Virus record (IMG/VR): IMGVR_UViG_3300031658_000034
Coordinates: 1-36,464 of that record
Length of the DNA: 36,464 nucleotides
Direction: 5' to 3' (one strand)
Origin: a virus
The position numbers and the translations under genes were made by a program. Positions 1 through 8,052 of this stretch are shown one piece after another. Positions within the stretch are counted from its first letter, which is position 1; each line of letters begins with the position of its first letter. Below the pieces are notes generated by a model, which was not told the DNA's origin, did no database searches, and saw only the letters and a list, made by a program, of their open reading frames with translations.

Positions 1-166
1 CAGGGGACTCTCCTGTTACTCTCCCGTCACCTAGAATAGACTGCATAGCGACATGTAGGTTAGCTTTCAGTTCTTCAGGAGTTATGGCAGTATGCTCTCC
101 ATCAGGATCGTTACCTGATGGGGCTACGGATCCTGTGATAATGGCGGTGAATCCAATTTCTTTCAT
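1..166 (-). CDS. Partial hypothetical protein, C-terminus off the left edge
   Basis: This open frame starts with ATG at 166 and runs off the left edge, leaving 55 visible residues. A good ribosome binding site (AAGGAGCAAC) precedes the ATG. The visible part begins MKEIGFTAIITGSV and contains an acidic DPDGEHT stretch. It lies 8 bases downstream of the primase/helicase stop codon, so it belongs to the same minus-strand replication operon. In N4 the gene that follows the gp43/gp44 region encodes a single-stranded DNA-binding protein, but too little is visible here to claim that. I do not recognise the family. Confidence 0.6.
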   Translation of the reverse strand, partial: MKEIGFTAIITGSVAPSGNDPDGEHTAITPEELKANLHVAMQSILGDGRVTGESP

Positions 167-174
167 GTTGCTCC

Positions 175-2100
175 TTATTTTTTAGAAAGATTCTTACCTA
201 CTGTAACCATCACAGTAGACATAATTTCACTCTCGTCTAACTTATCTGGGAGCTTATCATTCAGTCCCATTACACGTTGACGTATGGCATCAAACTCATA
301 CCCACCATCAAGTAATACCATGGCAAATCTCAATAAGATATTGTTACGGTTTCCCCCAGCAATGTTATTAATAACCCATCTTTCTAGGTTATCCATAGAC
401 TGTTGTGAATCCAGTAATATTTTACGTTCTTCGTTTTTAGTAGTTTTTGGGATGAAAGGAAGGGCATCAAGCAATTCCCCTTGGTTATATTCATAGTGCC
501 CAGGATGGGATAACCACTTCTTACATCGGTGATTAGTGCCTGTATCTACAGCAAATGGTAACCAACCAAATAGGTTAGACATGAATTCTTTATAGTCCTT
601 AGCATCAAGGGATAACTCATGGCTTAGTGGCATTATGATTCTGAAGCGATTCTCAGTATCTGTATGTCTCTTGGTCGTGTAGATCAAGAAAGTGTACTCT
701 TTCAGTAGTAGCATAGCCGTACTGAAGTTAACTCCTCCGTCTACGTCAATTACCGCTAGGTTGAACCCAGGCTTAGCGTTCTCCTCATTACGGTACCCAT
801 CTATTAAATGATGAGATACCCAATTAAACCCAGGGGATTGAGTTACTTTATAAAATTGATCAAATGATGGGCGTTCGTTTATGTAACCTGTAGTAATGTC
901 TCTACTATAGGAAGCCGTTACTTCTGTCAGGTCAGTTAGTTTTAAGGTTTCTCCCCGTAAGAATTCAACACCATTCATGTAAGTCTTCTTAATGATGATA
1001 TTGTTCGTGTACCCATAAGCAATAGCTAGGTTAAGTAAATCAGTCTTATTTGACGCACTACCTTTGTAGAAGGGTAAGTCTTCTGCTAAATCAGCCTGTG
1101 TTACATCGGCACCAATCGACGCTATATACTTAGCTAGTTTTATCCATGGCTTATCTCTAGACAGTAACGTACCAAAGGCTTTGCCAGAATCTTCTGCTAA
1201 TTTAATTGCGTTAAAAATATGTGCTTCAGTTACTTCAGGTACATCATCAATAAATGCGTATGCTCCAGCTAGTTTTAATACCTTGAAACTGCGTTCTGAT
1301 AGTTCACGTTTTTGTACTTCCTGGTGTTCAGGGAGTTTATTTGCCCGATCTTCACAATCTAATTGGTACTCATTTAAAGTGATACAGGTATCTCTTTTAA
1401 TAATGAGTTTCTTATTAGCATTCATAATGTCAGCTAGGTTGTCTAAACGGTCTGCTAAGGCGTCCAATAGTGCTATGTTGCCCAAGTCTGTACGATCATC
1501 AAACATCTGCTGAGCCGTCCGTTTAGCCTTCCTACGGGTCTGTGGTACATACCCAAAGAAACAACGTCTAGCGTAGCCTTGATCTAGCATAGTCATTAGT
1601 GCGTCTTCTGTCTTAGCACCATCTAAGAGTCTATTAGGCACACCAAACATAAGTAAATTAGCAGGAGTCTTACCAATGATCTCTTCGCTTCTAACACTCT
1701 CAGTCGTATTCTTGACTAATTTTTGCTTGACGTACCCTTTATCAAATAACTCAATAAAGGTGTCAAATACCTCTGTATTCGCGGTTAAATTGGCTCCTAC
1801 CTCGTCCATGATAAGGTTCATAGACCCTGCGTTAGCCATTAGTAATTTATGCCTCATCTGTTTGACTGCAGGTCCAGTACCTGAATCAAATGAGAATGCT
1901 ATATTGCCTGAGCTTTCAAATTCCTTTTCTACTCTAGCTAGTTCATCATCTGGGTCAGAGTTCTTACGGTGAGAGCGTTTAACTGCTAACTTTGGTAAAT
2001 TATCTGCAGCTAATACTGGGAATGTTTCATCTAAGAAACGATGTCGGAATTGGTTAAGTACCTTTTCTTCCATCATGTTCGTGCCCATGGTCTTACCATA
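175..2100 (-). CDS. Primase/helicase fusion protein, 3' exon (P-loop ATPase, AEP-type primase, PriCT)
   Basis: This is the large second exon of a gene whose first exon is 2368-2583. The spliced reading frame has 713 codons. In the joined protein, Walker A (APSGYGKT) is at residues 69-76 and straddles the splice junction. Walker B (NLIMDE) is near residues 167-172, and the N-terminal ATPase resembles DUF3987-type P-loop proteins. A primase domain of the archaeo-eukaryotic type follows: DVDGG near residue 524, a FRIIMPL segment near 558, and a basic HRCKKWLSHPG patch. The last 70 residues resemble PriCT (GGNRNNILLRFAM). The likely role is DNA unwinding and primer synthesis during replication, as for the N4 gp43-type protein. 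An in-frame ATG exists inside the upstream intron, but translation from there would lack half of Walker A. The ATPase fold and splice are clear; the primase assignment is good but rests on motifs alone. Confidence 0.85.
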   Translation of the reverse strand, partial: YGKTMGTNMMEEKVLNQFRHRFLDETFPVLAADNLPKLAVKRSHRKNSDPDDELARVEKEFESSGNIAFSFDSGTGPAVKQMRHKLLMANAGSMNLIMDEVGANLTANTEVFDTFIELFDKGYVKQKLVKNTTESVRSEEIIGKTPANLLMFGVPNRLLDGAKTEDALMTMLDQGYARRCFFGYVPQTRRKAKRTAQQMFDDRTDLGNIALLDALADRLDNLADIMNANKKLIIKRDTCITLNEYQLDCEDRANKLPEHQEVQKRELSERSFKVLKLAGAYAFIDDVPEVTEAHIFNAIKLAEDSGKAFGTLLSRDKPWIKLAKYIASIGADVTQADLAEDLPFYKGSASNKTDLLNLAIAYGYTNNIIIKKTYMNGVEFLRGETLKLTDLTEVTASYSRDITTGYINERPSFDQFYKVTQSPGFNWVSHHLIDGYRNEENAKPGFNLAVIDVDGGVNFSTAMLLLKEYTFLIYTTKRHTDTENRFRIIMPLSHELSLDAKDYKEFMSNLFGWLPFAVDTGTNHRCKKWLSHPGHYEYNQGELLDALPFIPKTTKNEERKILLDSQQSMDNLERWVINNIAGGNRNNILLRFAMVLLDGGYEFDAIRQRVMGLNDKLPDKLDESEIMSTVMVTVGKNLSKK

Positions 2101-2367
2101 CGTTGTATTCAATACAGGGCGTTATTCCTGTACCCGGTCTCTTATGACCTGCTATATATTTCTATGTAGACTTGACTATATCTTTACCTTCTAGGAAGGT
2201 ATCCCCCATTTCCACTCACTTGAGTGTACTTCCTTTCGGAATAGTCGATGAACCTTACTTATTACTAAGTCTTGGCTGCTGATTGTCTTCGTCTTTAAAC
2301 GGTCAGAGTTCCCAGCAATTAAAGGGATGCAAATTACACCTCACGATGTAAAGGGGCTATGTTAATA
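2101..2367 (-). ncRNA. Group I intron (no ORF) in the primase/helicase gene
   Basis: These 267 bases separate two halves of one protein and carry group I core sequences on the minus strand. They include TTGCTGGGAACTCTG, then GACAATCAGCAGCCAAG (P-Q region), GGTTCATCGACTATTCCG (R region) and AAAGATATAGTC (S strand of P7), in the correct order. The predicted 5' exon ends in U (CATCTGGT), the intron ends in G (ACAACG), and the exons join as GGT-TAT-GGT-AAG, restoring Walker A. P1 is well formed: GGU|UAU pairs with AUAGCC over six pairs, with the splice-site U in a wobble with G. The intron is compact and has no endonuclease, so it is probably spliced but no longer mobile by itself. Confidence 0.88.
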
Positions 2368-2583
2368 ACCAGATGGGGCAAGATTTAATACGTACATGTT
2401 GACAGGTATCTTGCCACGGTCAGGAGAGTTAATTGTGCATCGCATATGTGATGCGGCTAATGAGAAATAATAGCCTACAAGTAAATGAAAGAATAAAGAG
2501 TCCTCTTGTTGGGTGTGATCTTGTAGAATCTTTACTAATTCCTCACTAGTGGGGTGATACTTCATATCTTCAAATGCTGTCAT
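2368..2583 (-). CDS. Primase/helicase fusion protein, 5' exon
   Basis: The first exon encodes residues 1-72 of the primase/helicase, from MTAFEDMKYHPT to the first half of Walker A (LNLAPSG). Unspliced reading would stop two codons later inside the intron, giving a useless 73-residue peptide. The segment is mostly helical and contains a hydrophobic stretch (FHLLVGYYFSLAASHM) that is probably buried core rather than a membrane span. The start ATG lies 9 bases after the stop of the upstream nuclease gene, whose terminal GGATAG supplies a weak ribosome binding site. The gene therefore depends on intron splicing for any active product. Confidence 0.85.
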
Positions 2584-2592
2584 TGCTTTTCT

Positions 2593-3588
2593 CTATCCTA
2601 TTATTAGTTCACCACTACGAATGAATGCGTCCTTCTGAGTGCATTCTGTAAATGCAGGGCACCACTTGCATGCGGTAACCTGTCCTGGAACTTCTTTAAT
2701 TGCCCCTGCACCTTTACCTGTGGAGGACATATAAATTACTGCTTCTTGGTTTGAAGCAAAATTCTTGGTACTACGTTTGGCATTAGTATCCCCATTCTTG
2801 TAGTACTTAAATTGAGGGAGACTTCGCCATAAATCATCAGCAGTACAGTGAGGAATATCTGCTTCATCTGCATCCCAATACTTATCAATTGCTGCTAATT
2901 TATTACTAATAAGAGTGTCAGTAGCCGGGTGAGAGAGTAAATCAAAGTGTTGTGTTATTACTGGCTTACTAGGGTAGTTAGGGTCCGTCTTAACAAAGGC
3001 CTGTTTCCAATCAGTGAACATGTAATGAATCTGCATAGTATCTGCAGTAATAATTCTTGGGTTAAGCCAACGGTATATACTACCTTGCTCCACGTACTTA
3101 ATAGCGCCCGTTTGTTTCTGGTACGCATAAATACTGGTGCTCTTGAAATCTTGTACTATCCCTTGCCCAACGAAATCAAATTTACCTGTTACAGTCCATT
3201 TACCTAATTTACGCGATGCACGCCGTTCTAAGTAAATAGGGATTACCCCTTCAATTGCTAATTCTGTATCAGTAGGGTTAACCCTGACGCGCTTAATGAC
3301 GCTACTAGGAGTGCCTAACGCTGCCATACCTTCTGCATAGTGGTTTAACCAAGCATCCTCAATAGCATTATGTAACGCCGTTCCCATGCGGCTTTTGAAC
3401 ATACCTACTAAATCAGGTAATGCTTCCCCTGAGGGGATTCGTGAGGGTAGGATGATCTGTCGTATAGGACGTAATAAAGTAGACGCGCTGATGGTGTTAG
3501 GATCGCTGTTATGGTCATATTCATCACGAGCAAGCCATACGCCTAGAGCAAGTGATACTGCTCCTACGTTGTTATATTGTGCTGCCAT
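2593..3588 (-). CDS. PD-(D/E)XK nuclease, Cas4/RecB-like with C-terminal cysteine cluster
   Basis: This 331-residue protein has the core of a PD-(D/E)XK exonuclease. There is an N-terminal ALHNAIEDAW helix (residues 71-80, the HxxxE type), GKFDFV with Asp138, then IVQDFKS with Asp147 and Lys149, and EQGSIYRWL near 167-175 as the QxxxY motif. Near the C-terminus, cysteines 307, 310 and 316 (ACKWCPAFTEC), perhaps with an earlier Cys, look like an iron-sulfur or zinc cluster as in Cas4/AddB nucleases. It lies directly upstream of the primase/helicase, matching the N4 gp44/gp43 neighbourhood. The likely role is processing of DNA ends during replication or recombination. A ribosome binding site (AGGGAGACAG) precedes the ATG. 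The substrate and polarity cannot be read from sequence. Confidence 0.8.
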   Translation of the reverse strand: MAAQYNNVGAVSLALGVWLARDEYDHNSDPNTISASTLLRPIRQIILPSRIPSGEALPDLVGMFKSRMGTALHNAIEDAWLNHYAEGMAALGTPSSVIKRVRVNPTDTELAIEGVIPIYLERRASRKLGKWTVTGKFDFVGQGIVQDFKSTSIYAYQKQTGAIKYVEQGSIYRWLNPRIITADTMQIHYMFTDWKQAFVKTDPNYPSKPVITQHFDLLSHPATDTLISNKLAAIDKYWDADEADIPHCTADDLWRSLPQFKYYKNGDTNAKRSTKNFASNQEAVIYMSSTGKGAGAIKEVPGQVTACKWCPAFTECTQKDAFIRSGELIIG

Positions 3589-3630
3589 ATCTGTCTCCCT
3601 GTTAGTTTACAAAAGCACCAGGAGGGTGCT

Positions 3631-3699
3631 ATGAAAGATATGTTACTATCTAAGTGTTGTATAGGATGCGATAATGCCCCTAAATATTACTTAATATAA
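3631..3699 (+). CDS. Small ORF, cysteine-containing peptide leading the late operon
   Basis: A 22-codon open frame (MKDMLLSKCCIGCDNAPKYY plus two residues) begins right after a near-ideal ribosome binding site (AGGAGG, 6 bases before ATG). It ends 9 bases before the tail-protein gene. The three cysteines in CCxxC spacing are unusual for so short a peptide. The AGGAGG lies in the loop of a hairpin formed by AGCACC (3614-3619) and GGTGCT (3625-3630), directly before the ATG, so initiation could be structurally controlled. It may be a real micro-protein or a leader peptide coupling translation into the tail operon. No homologue is recalled. Confidence 0.45.
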   Translation: MKDMLLSKCCIGCDNAPKYYLI

Positions 3700-3708
3700 A
3701 GGCTATTA

Positions 3709-5607
3709 ATGGTTACTTCCTGCGGAACAGGAGTTGGAACAATTGGCCCCCTACCTGGGGATCCAGACAACAATGTTACTTTAAGTGCTTCTCCTGCTTT
3801 TGGTGGTATTGATATTGCCTGGACTTACCCAGTATCTAATCCCCACGCAGTATCGCACACCTTATTATTCAGAAGCAATGCTTCTAATTTTAATTCAGCA
3901 GTTGAGATAGCAGTGGTATCTGGTAGTACTTATTACGATAAATTGCCCACAGGGGTTACTTATTATTACTGGATTCAGCTTGTTTCTATTAACGGCACAG
4001 TAGGAGAACTTATAGGCCCTGCTTCTGCAATGGCACGTGCTCTTGTAGATGACGTAATAGATGCAATTACTGGGGAGATTGGTGACAGCGCATTATCAGA
4101 CATATTAAGAACAAAAATTAACTTAATTCCTACAATTGAGTTTGACCTTATTAAGGAGGTCAATGATCGAATAGCAGAATCTGCTGCCGTTAGTTCATTC
4201 TTTGCACAGTTACAGGCATTCACAGATGATGTGCATGCTTTAATTCTAAGTGAGATCACTACACGTACTACTGCTGATAGTGCTCAAATTAATGTTATCG
4301 ACGCCATAGGGGTTAGTGTAGAAGGAAACAGTTCAGCCTTAGCTATTGAGAAAATTGTAAGAGCCAGTGCAGATGATGCTTCTTCAGTTTTATTCACGGC
4401 ATTGCAGTCCATAGTCACAGATCCTACTACAGGACTAGTTAGTACTCGTGCTACATTAATTAATGAGTATCAAACTAGTACAAGTATTACTGCAGCATTT
4501 GCTAGTTTTAAAACAGCAATCACAACAGAATTTGTTGATGCTACTAGTGCTGCTGTAGGTATTGAGGCAAAAGCCAGGTCTGAGGCAGATAAAGCCTCTG
4601 CAGACTTAATTATAAAACTAGAGAGTACAGTTGATGATCCTACTACAGGGGTAGACGCAACACGTGCAACATTACTTAATAAATACACTACTACAACAGA
4701 TGCAGACACAGCAGCAGCAACACTCAACACACAGTTACGTGCTTATACTAATTTAGGTTCTAGCACCTTCTTACAGGCAACCCCCCCTACTAAAAGAGGG
4801 CAGGATCCTAAGACAGGGGCTAACGTACCCCTACAACAAGATGATGTGTGGTACGACTCTTCAGGTTCTCCCCCTAAGAATACCTTGAATATATGGAATG
4901 GGGGGAGTTGGGTGCCCTCAGTAGATGCTAGTATTGAGGGGGCTGCTGTCGCTGCAGTAAGCACATTAGAATCTACTATGATAGGTTTCTGTACAAAGAA
5001 TGGTGCAGCGACTAGTGCAGAGACGGAATCCACGTGCATCTCTTCTGGAGGAGAATGGCACGGAGGGTTTCCTCTTGCTAAGGCAGTTAAACAGGTAACA
5101 GTTGTTGGCCCTAGTGGTGAGGTTGCTACTGTAGAAACAGCAGCCTCTGCACAGTACACTCTTAATGATGGGTTGAAGAATCAATACACAGTTAAATTAA
5201 CCAATGGGGATCTTATTGGTGGTTTTGGTTTATATGGGGATAGTACAGGGATTGAGGCCGGATTTGATGTAAATAAATTTTGGATAGGATCACCTACAGC
5301 AGGTGGAAATAGGCCCTTCTCACTAGTTAACGGGGTGGTTTCCATAAATAGACTTAGGATAACTGGCTTAGTTCCGCTTAGTGAGACCATTTACTTTCTC
5401 AATGGCGCAGCTTCAGGCTCTTTTGCACACGGGTCAGGGAGGCATGTAATTGTGTATGCTGCATTGGGGACGAAGAGCGGGTACCCTATTGCCGGGATAC
5501 GCGTAACCCTCATGACAACTAACGCGTTAGGGTGGGCTGCACATATGTACACTAATACAGGAATTGGTTTTACTGGTTTAGCAGCAGTTCAATTTGGGTA
5601 TATATAA
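3709..5607 (+). CDS. Tail tip/fibre protein related to lambda gpJ C-terminal region
   Basis: This 632-residue virion protein opens the plus-strand late block. Residues about 20-110 look like a fibronectin type III domain (GGIDIAWTYPVSNP...YYYWIQLVSINGTVG). Residues 120-340 are helical, alanine/threonine-rich and twice carry the motif DPTTGxxxTRATLxNxY. Residues 340-400 contain QDDVWYDSS and NIWNGGSW, typical of tail-fibre linker modules. Residues 470-560 (YTLNDGLKNQYTVKL, GGFGLYG, FWIGSP) match the DUF1983-type segment of lambda gpJ host-specificity proteins. The likely role is a receptor-binding or tail-tip fibre. Start ATG 3709 has AAAGG 8 bases upstream. The stop overlaps the next start as TAATG. 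A gpJ-type module in an N4-like podophage suggests acquisition from a siphophage lineage. Confidence 0.75.
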   Translation: MVTSCGTGVGTIGPLPGDPDNNVTLSASPAFGGIDIAWTYPVSNPHAVSHTLLFRSNASNFNSAVEIAVVSGSTYYDKLPTGVTYYYWIQLVSINGTVGELIGPASAMARALVDDVIDAITGEIGDSALSDILRTKINLIPTIEFDLIKEVNDRIAESAAVSSFFAQLQAFTDDVHALILSEITTRTTADSAQINVIDAIGVSVEGNSSALAIEKIVRASADDASSVLFTALQSIVTDPTTGLVSTRATLINEYQTSTSITAAFASFKTAITTEFVDATSAAVGIEAKARSEADKASADLIIKLESTVDDPTTGVDATRATLLNKYTTTTDADTAAATLNTQLRAYTNLGSSTFLQATPPTKRGQDPKTGANVPLQQDDVWYDSSGSPPKNTLNIWNGGSWVPSVDASIEGAAVAAVSTLESTMIGFCTKNGAATSAETESTCISSGGEWHGGFPLAKAVKQVTVVGPSGEVATVETAASAQYTLNDGLKNQYTVKLTNGDLIGGFGLYGDSTGIEAGFDVNKFWIGSPTAGGNRPFSLVNGVVSINRLRITGLVPLSETIYFLNGAASGSFAHGSGRHVIVYAALGTKSGYPIAGIRVTLMTTNALGWAAHMYTNTGIGFTGLAAVQFGYI

Positions 5608-6020
5608 TGTTACGAAACTACTTTATTTTCTTAGATGTAAATGATTGTGTTTTGTCCTGCAGATCATTCCCTGAAGTATCACATGTAGAGGATGCCCTTG
5701 AGGAATCCTCTAATTACGCCAGTTACCAAGAGATAACAGAAGAGCAATCACAAATTATTTCAGATAATTTTATGCTGAATAATCTCACTGTAGATAGTGA
5801 AGGGAATGTAACCTCTTTTGTTCTACGAGATAGCGGGGAAGTCTCCCCATGGGATGAGGTACGTACTGTACGTGATAGTTTATTACGCGAGACTGATTGG
5901 ACACAGTTACCTGATGTCTCTTTAGCTACGCGGGAGAAGTACACTAGTTACAGACAAGCCTTACGTGATATTACATTACAACTGGATCCCCTTAAAATAG
6001 TATGGCCTAGTCTGGGATAA
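5607..6020 (+). CDS. Tail fibre assembly / tail assembly chaperone-like protein
   Basis: This 137-residue protein begins in the TAATG overlap with the gpJ-like gene, so translation is probably coupled. Its C-terminal third (VRDSLLRETDWTQLPDV, then TREKYTSYRQALRDI, and a proline-containing IVWPS end) is the characteristic ending of phage tail assembly chaperone/fibre-assembly proteins. The N-terminal half (residues 1-80) is acidic and fits a fibre-specific recognition domain. It probably helps folding or trimerisation of the neighbouring tail protein. Position directly after the fibre gene supports this. It is unlikely to be part of the mature virion. Confidence 0.75.
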   Translation: MLRNYFIFLDVNDCVLSCRSFPEVSHVEDALEESSNYASYQEITEEQSQIISDNFMLNNLTVDSEGNVTSFVLRDSGEVSPWDEVRTVRDSLLRETDWTQLPDVSLATREKYTSYRQALRDITLQLDPLKIVWPSLG

Positions 6021-6023
6021 AAG

Positions 6024-7625
6024 ATGAATACTAATCAAATTAATAGTACGGGGTTAAACGCCACTAGTGTTAAAGGGAATAACGCTACACTGACTGGTGG
6101 CATATTATCCGTTGTACTAGTATCTGCACTGCTTATATCTAGTCCTGTATTGTCTGACGGTATAGGGAACACCCCTATTTTAAGTGGCAGAATAAGTAGT
6201 CATTTATCTGGAGGATTCCAATCTCCTGATTTACTGTCCGGTAGTCAATTCATAACTACCCGGCTCCAGGGCAATATTATATCTACTGGCTTAGTAAGTG
6301 CTAATATTGGAATTGCACCAAGCCTACGGGATGGCATCTATTCTGATTCTGTTACTTTAGGTAATTTACAAGCAAGTGCTTACTTACAAATTGCGGATAC
6401 GGTTAGTGCCTCTAGTGTAATAGGGGGGCTACAAGCTCTTAGTATAACTTTGTCTCCTGGTGGTACCTTCTCCAATAGTTACCTTATGGGGAACATTATA
6501 GGTAGTACTGTACTGCTTGGGGACGGGCTACAGTCCACTAGTCTCCTTACAGGTGATCTACTTACAGGTAGGACAATATCTGGTGGTTTTGGTAGTTCAG
6601 GTAGCGTAGGGGGTGAATACTTTATATCTGCCTTCCTACAGAAAGGGGTATTGCTTGTAAACACCCTAGGTGGTGAGATTGATATCGAAGCCATACTAGT
6701 AGGGGGTACCTTACAAGTATCTGCCTTAGATAGCCCTCCTATGGCACTCGGTGCTAATATAAGGAATGGTATAGGTAGCAATGCAGGATTAGGGGCTAAA
6801 TTACTTAGTTCTCCTTTCTTTGCTGGGGGAGTTGTTAGTAACGCGAGCCTATCTGCAGATAACGTAATTGGCGCTTATTTACCTGAGGGTATCTATTCTT
6901 CTAGCATTGTAGACAGCATCAATATTGCGGCCTCTCAGACCCTCACAGGAGGGTTATCTAGTACAGGTGTAGTGACTAGTGGTAGTTTTATAGATGCGTA
7001 CCTCTCACAGGGTATTTCATCAGATAATCAACTCTCATCTGGTTATGTAATCTGGGCTAACCTAGTAAGTGATATTACTAGTGGGGCTACTTTTACCGCT
7101 GATTATAAAATATCCCCTATCCTTTCTGGAGGATTTACTAGTGCAGCTACATTTGACGCTGTATTAAACACCACCACCCTACTTCAATCTGGGATATTTA
7201 GTGATACCTTATTTACTGATAAACAGGTTGTGGATGCTATACTTTACACAGGCATCGATTCAGATACACAGGTTACTAGTGGTTACCGGATATCCTCCCT
7301 ATTACAAGGGAATACCTCTAGTGGCTCTGCTGTAAGTGCTGAGTACTTTATCACTGCCTGGTTACAGGAAGGTGTCTTAAGCCCTGCTGTACTAGCTGGG
7401 GGGCTTACTCTCAGTCCTATGTTACGTGGTGGAACCACGAATATTTCAAGTGTAGGAGGCCCCCTTAAAGCAGACGCAATATTACAAAGTACAATAACAT
7501 CAACTAGTTCATTTAATGGTGATATTCTAGTGGGGTTTGCTGACCCACTAATAAATAATAGGTTTTTGCAAATCGTATCAGCTACAGAAGTACTTTCACT
7601 TGTTACACCAACTAAGGACATATAA
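6024..7625 (+). CDS. Virion-associated repeat protein with about 24 tandem 20-residue repeats
   Basis: Residues 23-506 of this 533-residue protein resolve by eye into about 24 tandem units of 20 residues (a few 18-22). A rough consensus is LxxG[IVG]xSxxx[LV]x[SG]xxxIxAx; examples are LSQGISSDNQLSSGYVIWAN and LYTGIDSDTQVTSGYRISSL. The units are rich in Gly, Ser, Thr and alternating aliphatic residues, have no cysteine and almost no charge, which suggests a beta-solenoid or stacked beta-hairpin rod. A 22-residue polar N-terminus and a 27-residue C-terminal cap flank the repeats. It lies between two tail-protein genes in the late operon, so a virion fibre or spike shaft is the likely role. No known family is recalled. 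The start ATG 6024 is 4 bases after the previous stop, with only a weak ribosome binding site (GGGATAAAAG). Confidence 0.7.
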   Translation: MNTNQINSTGLNATSVKGNNATLTGGILSVVLVSALLISSPVLSDGIGNTPILSGRISSHLSGGFQSPDLLSGSQFITTRLQGNIISTGLVSANIGIAPSLRDGIYSDSVTLGNLQASAYLQIADTVSASSVIGGLQALSITLSPGGTFSNSYLMGNIIGSTVLLGDGLQSTSLLTGDLLTGRTISGGFGSSGSVGGEYFISAFLQKGVLLVNTLGGEIDIEAILVGGTLQVSALDSPPMALGANIRNGIGSNAGLGAKLLSSPFFAGGVVSNASLSADNVIGAYLPEGIYSSSIVDSINIAASQTLTGGLSSTGVVTSGSFIDAYLSQGISSDNQLSSGYVIWANLVSDITSGATFTADYKISPILSGGFTSAATFDAVLNTTTLLQSGIFSDTLFTDKQVVDAILYTGIDSDTQVTSGYRISSLLQGNTSSGSAVSAEYFITAWLQEGVLSPAVLAGGLTLSPMLRGGTTNISSVGGPLKADAILQSTITSTSSFNGDILVGFADPLINNRFLQIVSATEVLSLVTPTKDI

Positions 7626-7627
7626 CC

Positions 7628-8050
7628 ATGGCAAATTTAGTATCCGCCGAATTACGTACCGCACTCTTAGCAGCTTACTTCTCAGCAGGTGCTGCTCCTA
7701 CTAATTTGTACCTTCGTCTATATAAAGATGAAGCCAATATTTTAGAAGCTACCGTGCTAACCGATATTACTGCCAATTTACAAACTGGTGGTGGTTACGG
7801 AACTAAAACTTTAGCCCCTGGCGATTGGACTGTTGAAGCCGGCACAGGAGGTATCCGTGCAAGACTTGTAGATCAGACTTGGACTACCACAGTTGATAAC
7901 TGGGATACCCTTCGCTGGGCTGTCATTTCAACTACTGCAGACGATACTGGGATTATCTTACTAGCCCGCGATTATGGTACTGGTAAGACCGTAACAGGTA
8001 TTGGTGCTAATGTGACAGTTGATGATTTGTTCTATCAAGTTAACGACTAG
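7628..8050 (+). CDS. Putative virion/tail protein, unknown
   Basis: This 140-residue protein follows the repeat protein by 2 bases in the late operon. The N-terminus (ANLVSAELRTALLAAYFSAGAAPTNLYLRLYKD) and the remaining body, rich in Thr, Gly and beta-prone residues, resemble small phage head-tail or fibre-associated beta-sandwich proteins. There is no signal peptide, membrane span or catalytic motif. The neighbouring genes are all tail components, so a structural or fibre-attachment role is inferred only from position and composition. Confidence 0.65.
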   Translation: MANLVSAELRTALLAAYFSAGAAPTNLYLRLYKDEANILEATVLTDITANLQTGGGYGTKTLAPGDWTVEAGTGGIRARLVDQTWTTTVDNWDTLRWAVISTTADDTGIILLARDYGTGKTVTGIGANVTVDDLFYQVND

Positions 8051-8052
8051 AT

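Noticed and set aside
3709-3726. Lipoprotein signal at the start of the gpJ-like protein (MVTSCG)
   Set aside because: There is no hydrophobic signal region before the cysteine.
4743-5159. Minus-strand frames of 70-140 codons inside the tail genes (also 9160-9573, 11565-11831)
   Set aside because: They are antisense shadows of well-supported plus-strand tail genes, without ribosome binding sites and with low-complexity products.
6024-7625. High frequency of ACTAGT sites in the repeat-protein gene
   Set aside because: It follows from frequent Thr-Ser and related codon pairs (ACT, AGT) in the repeats and needs no separate explanation.
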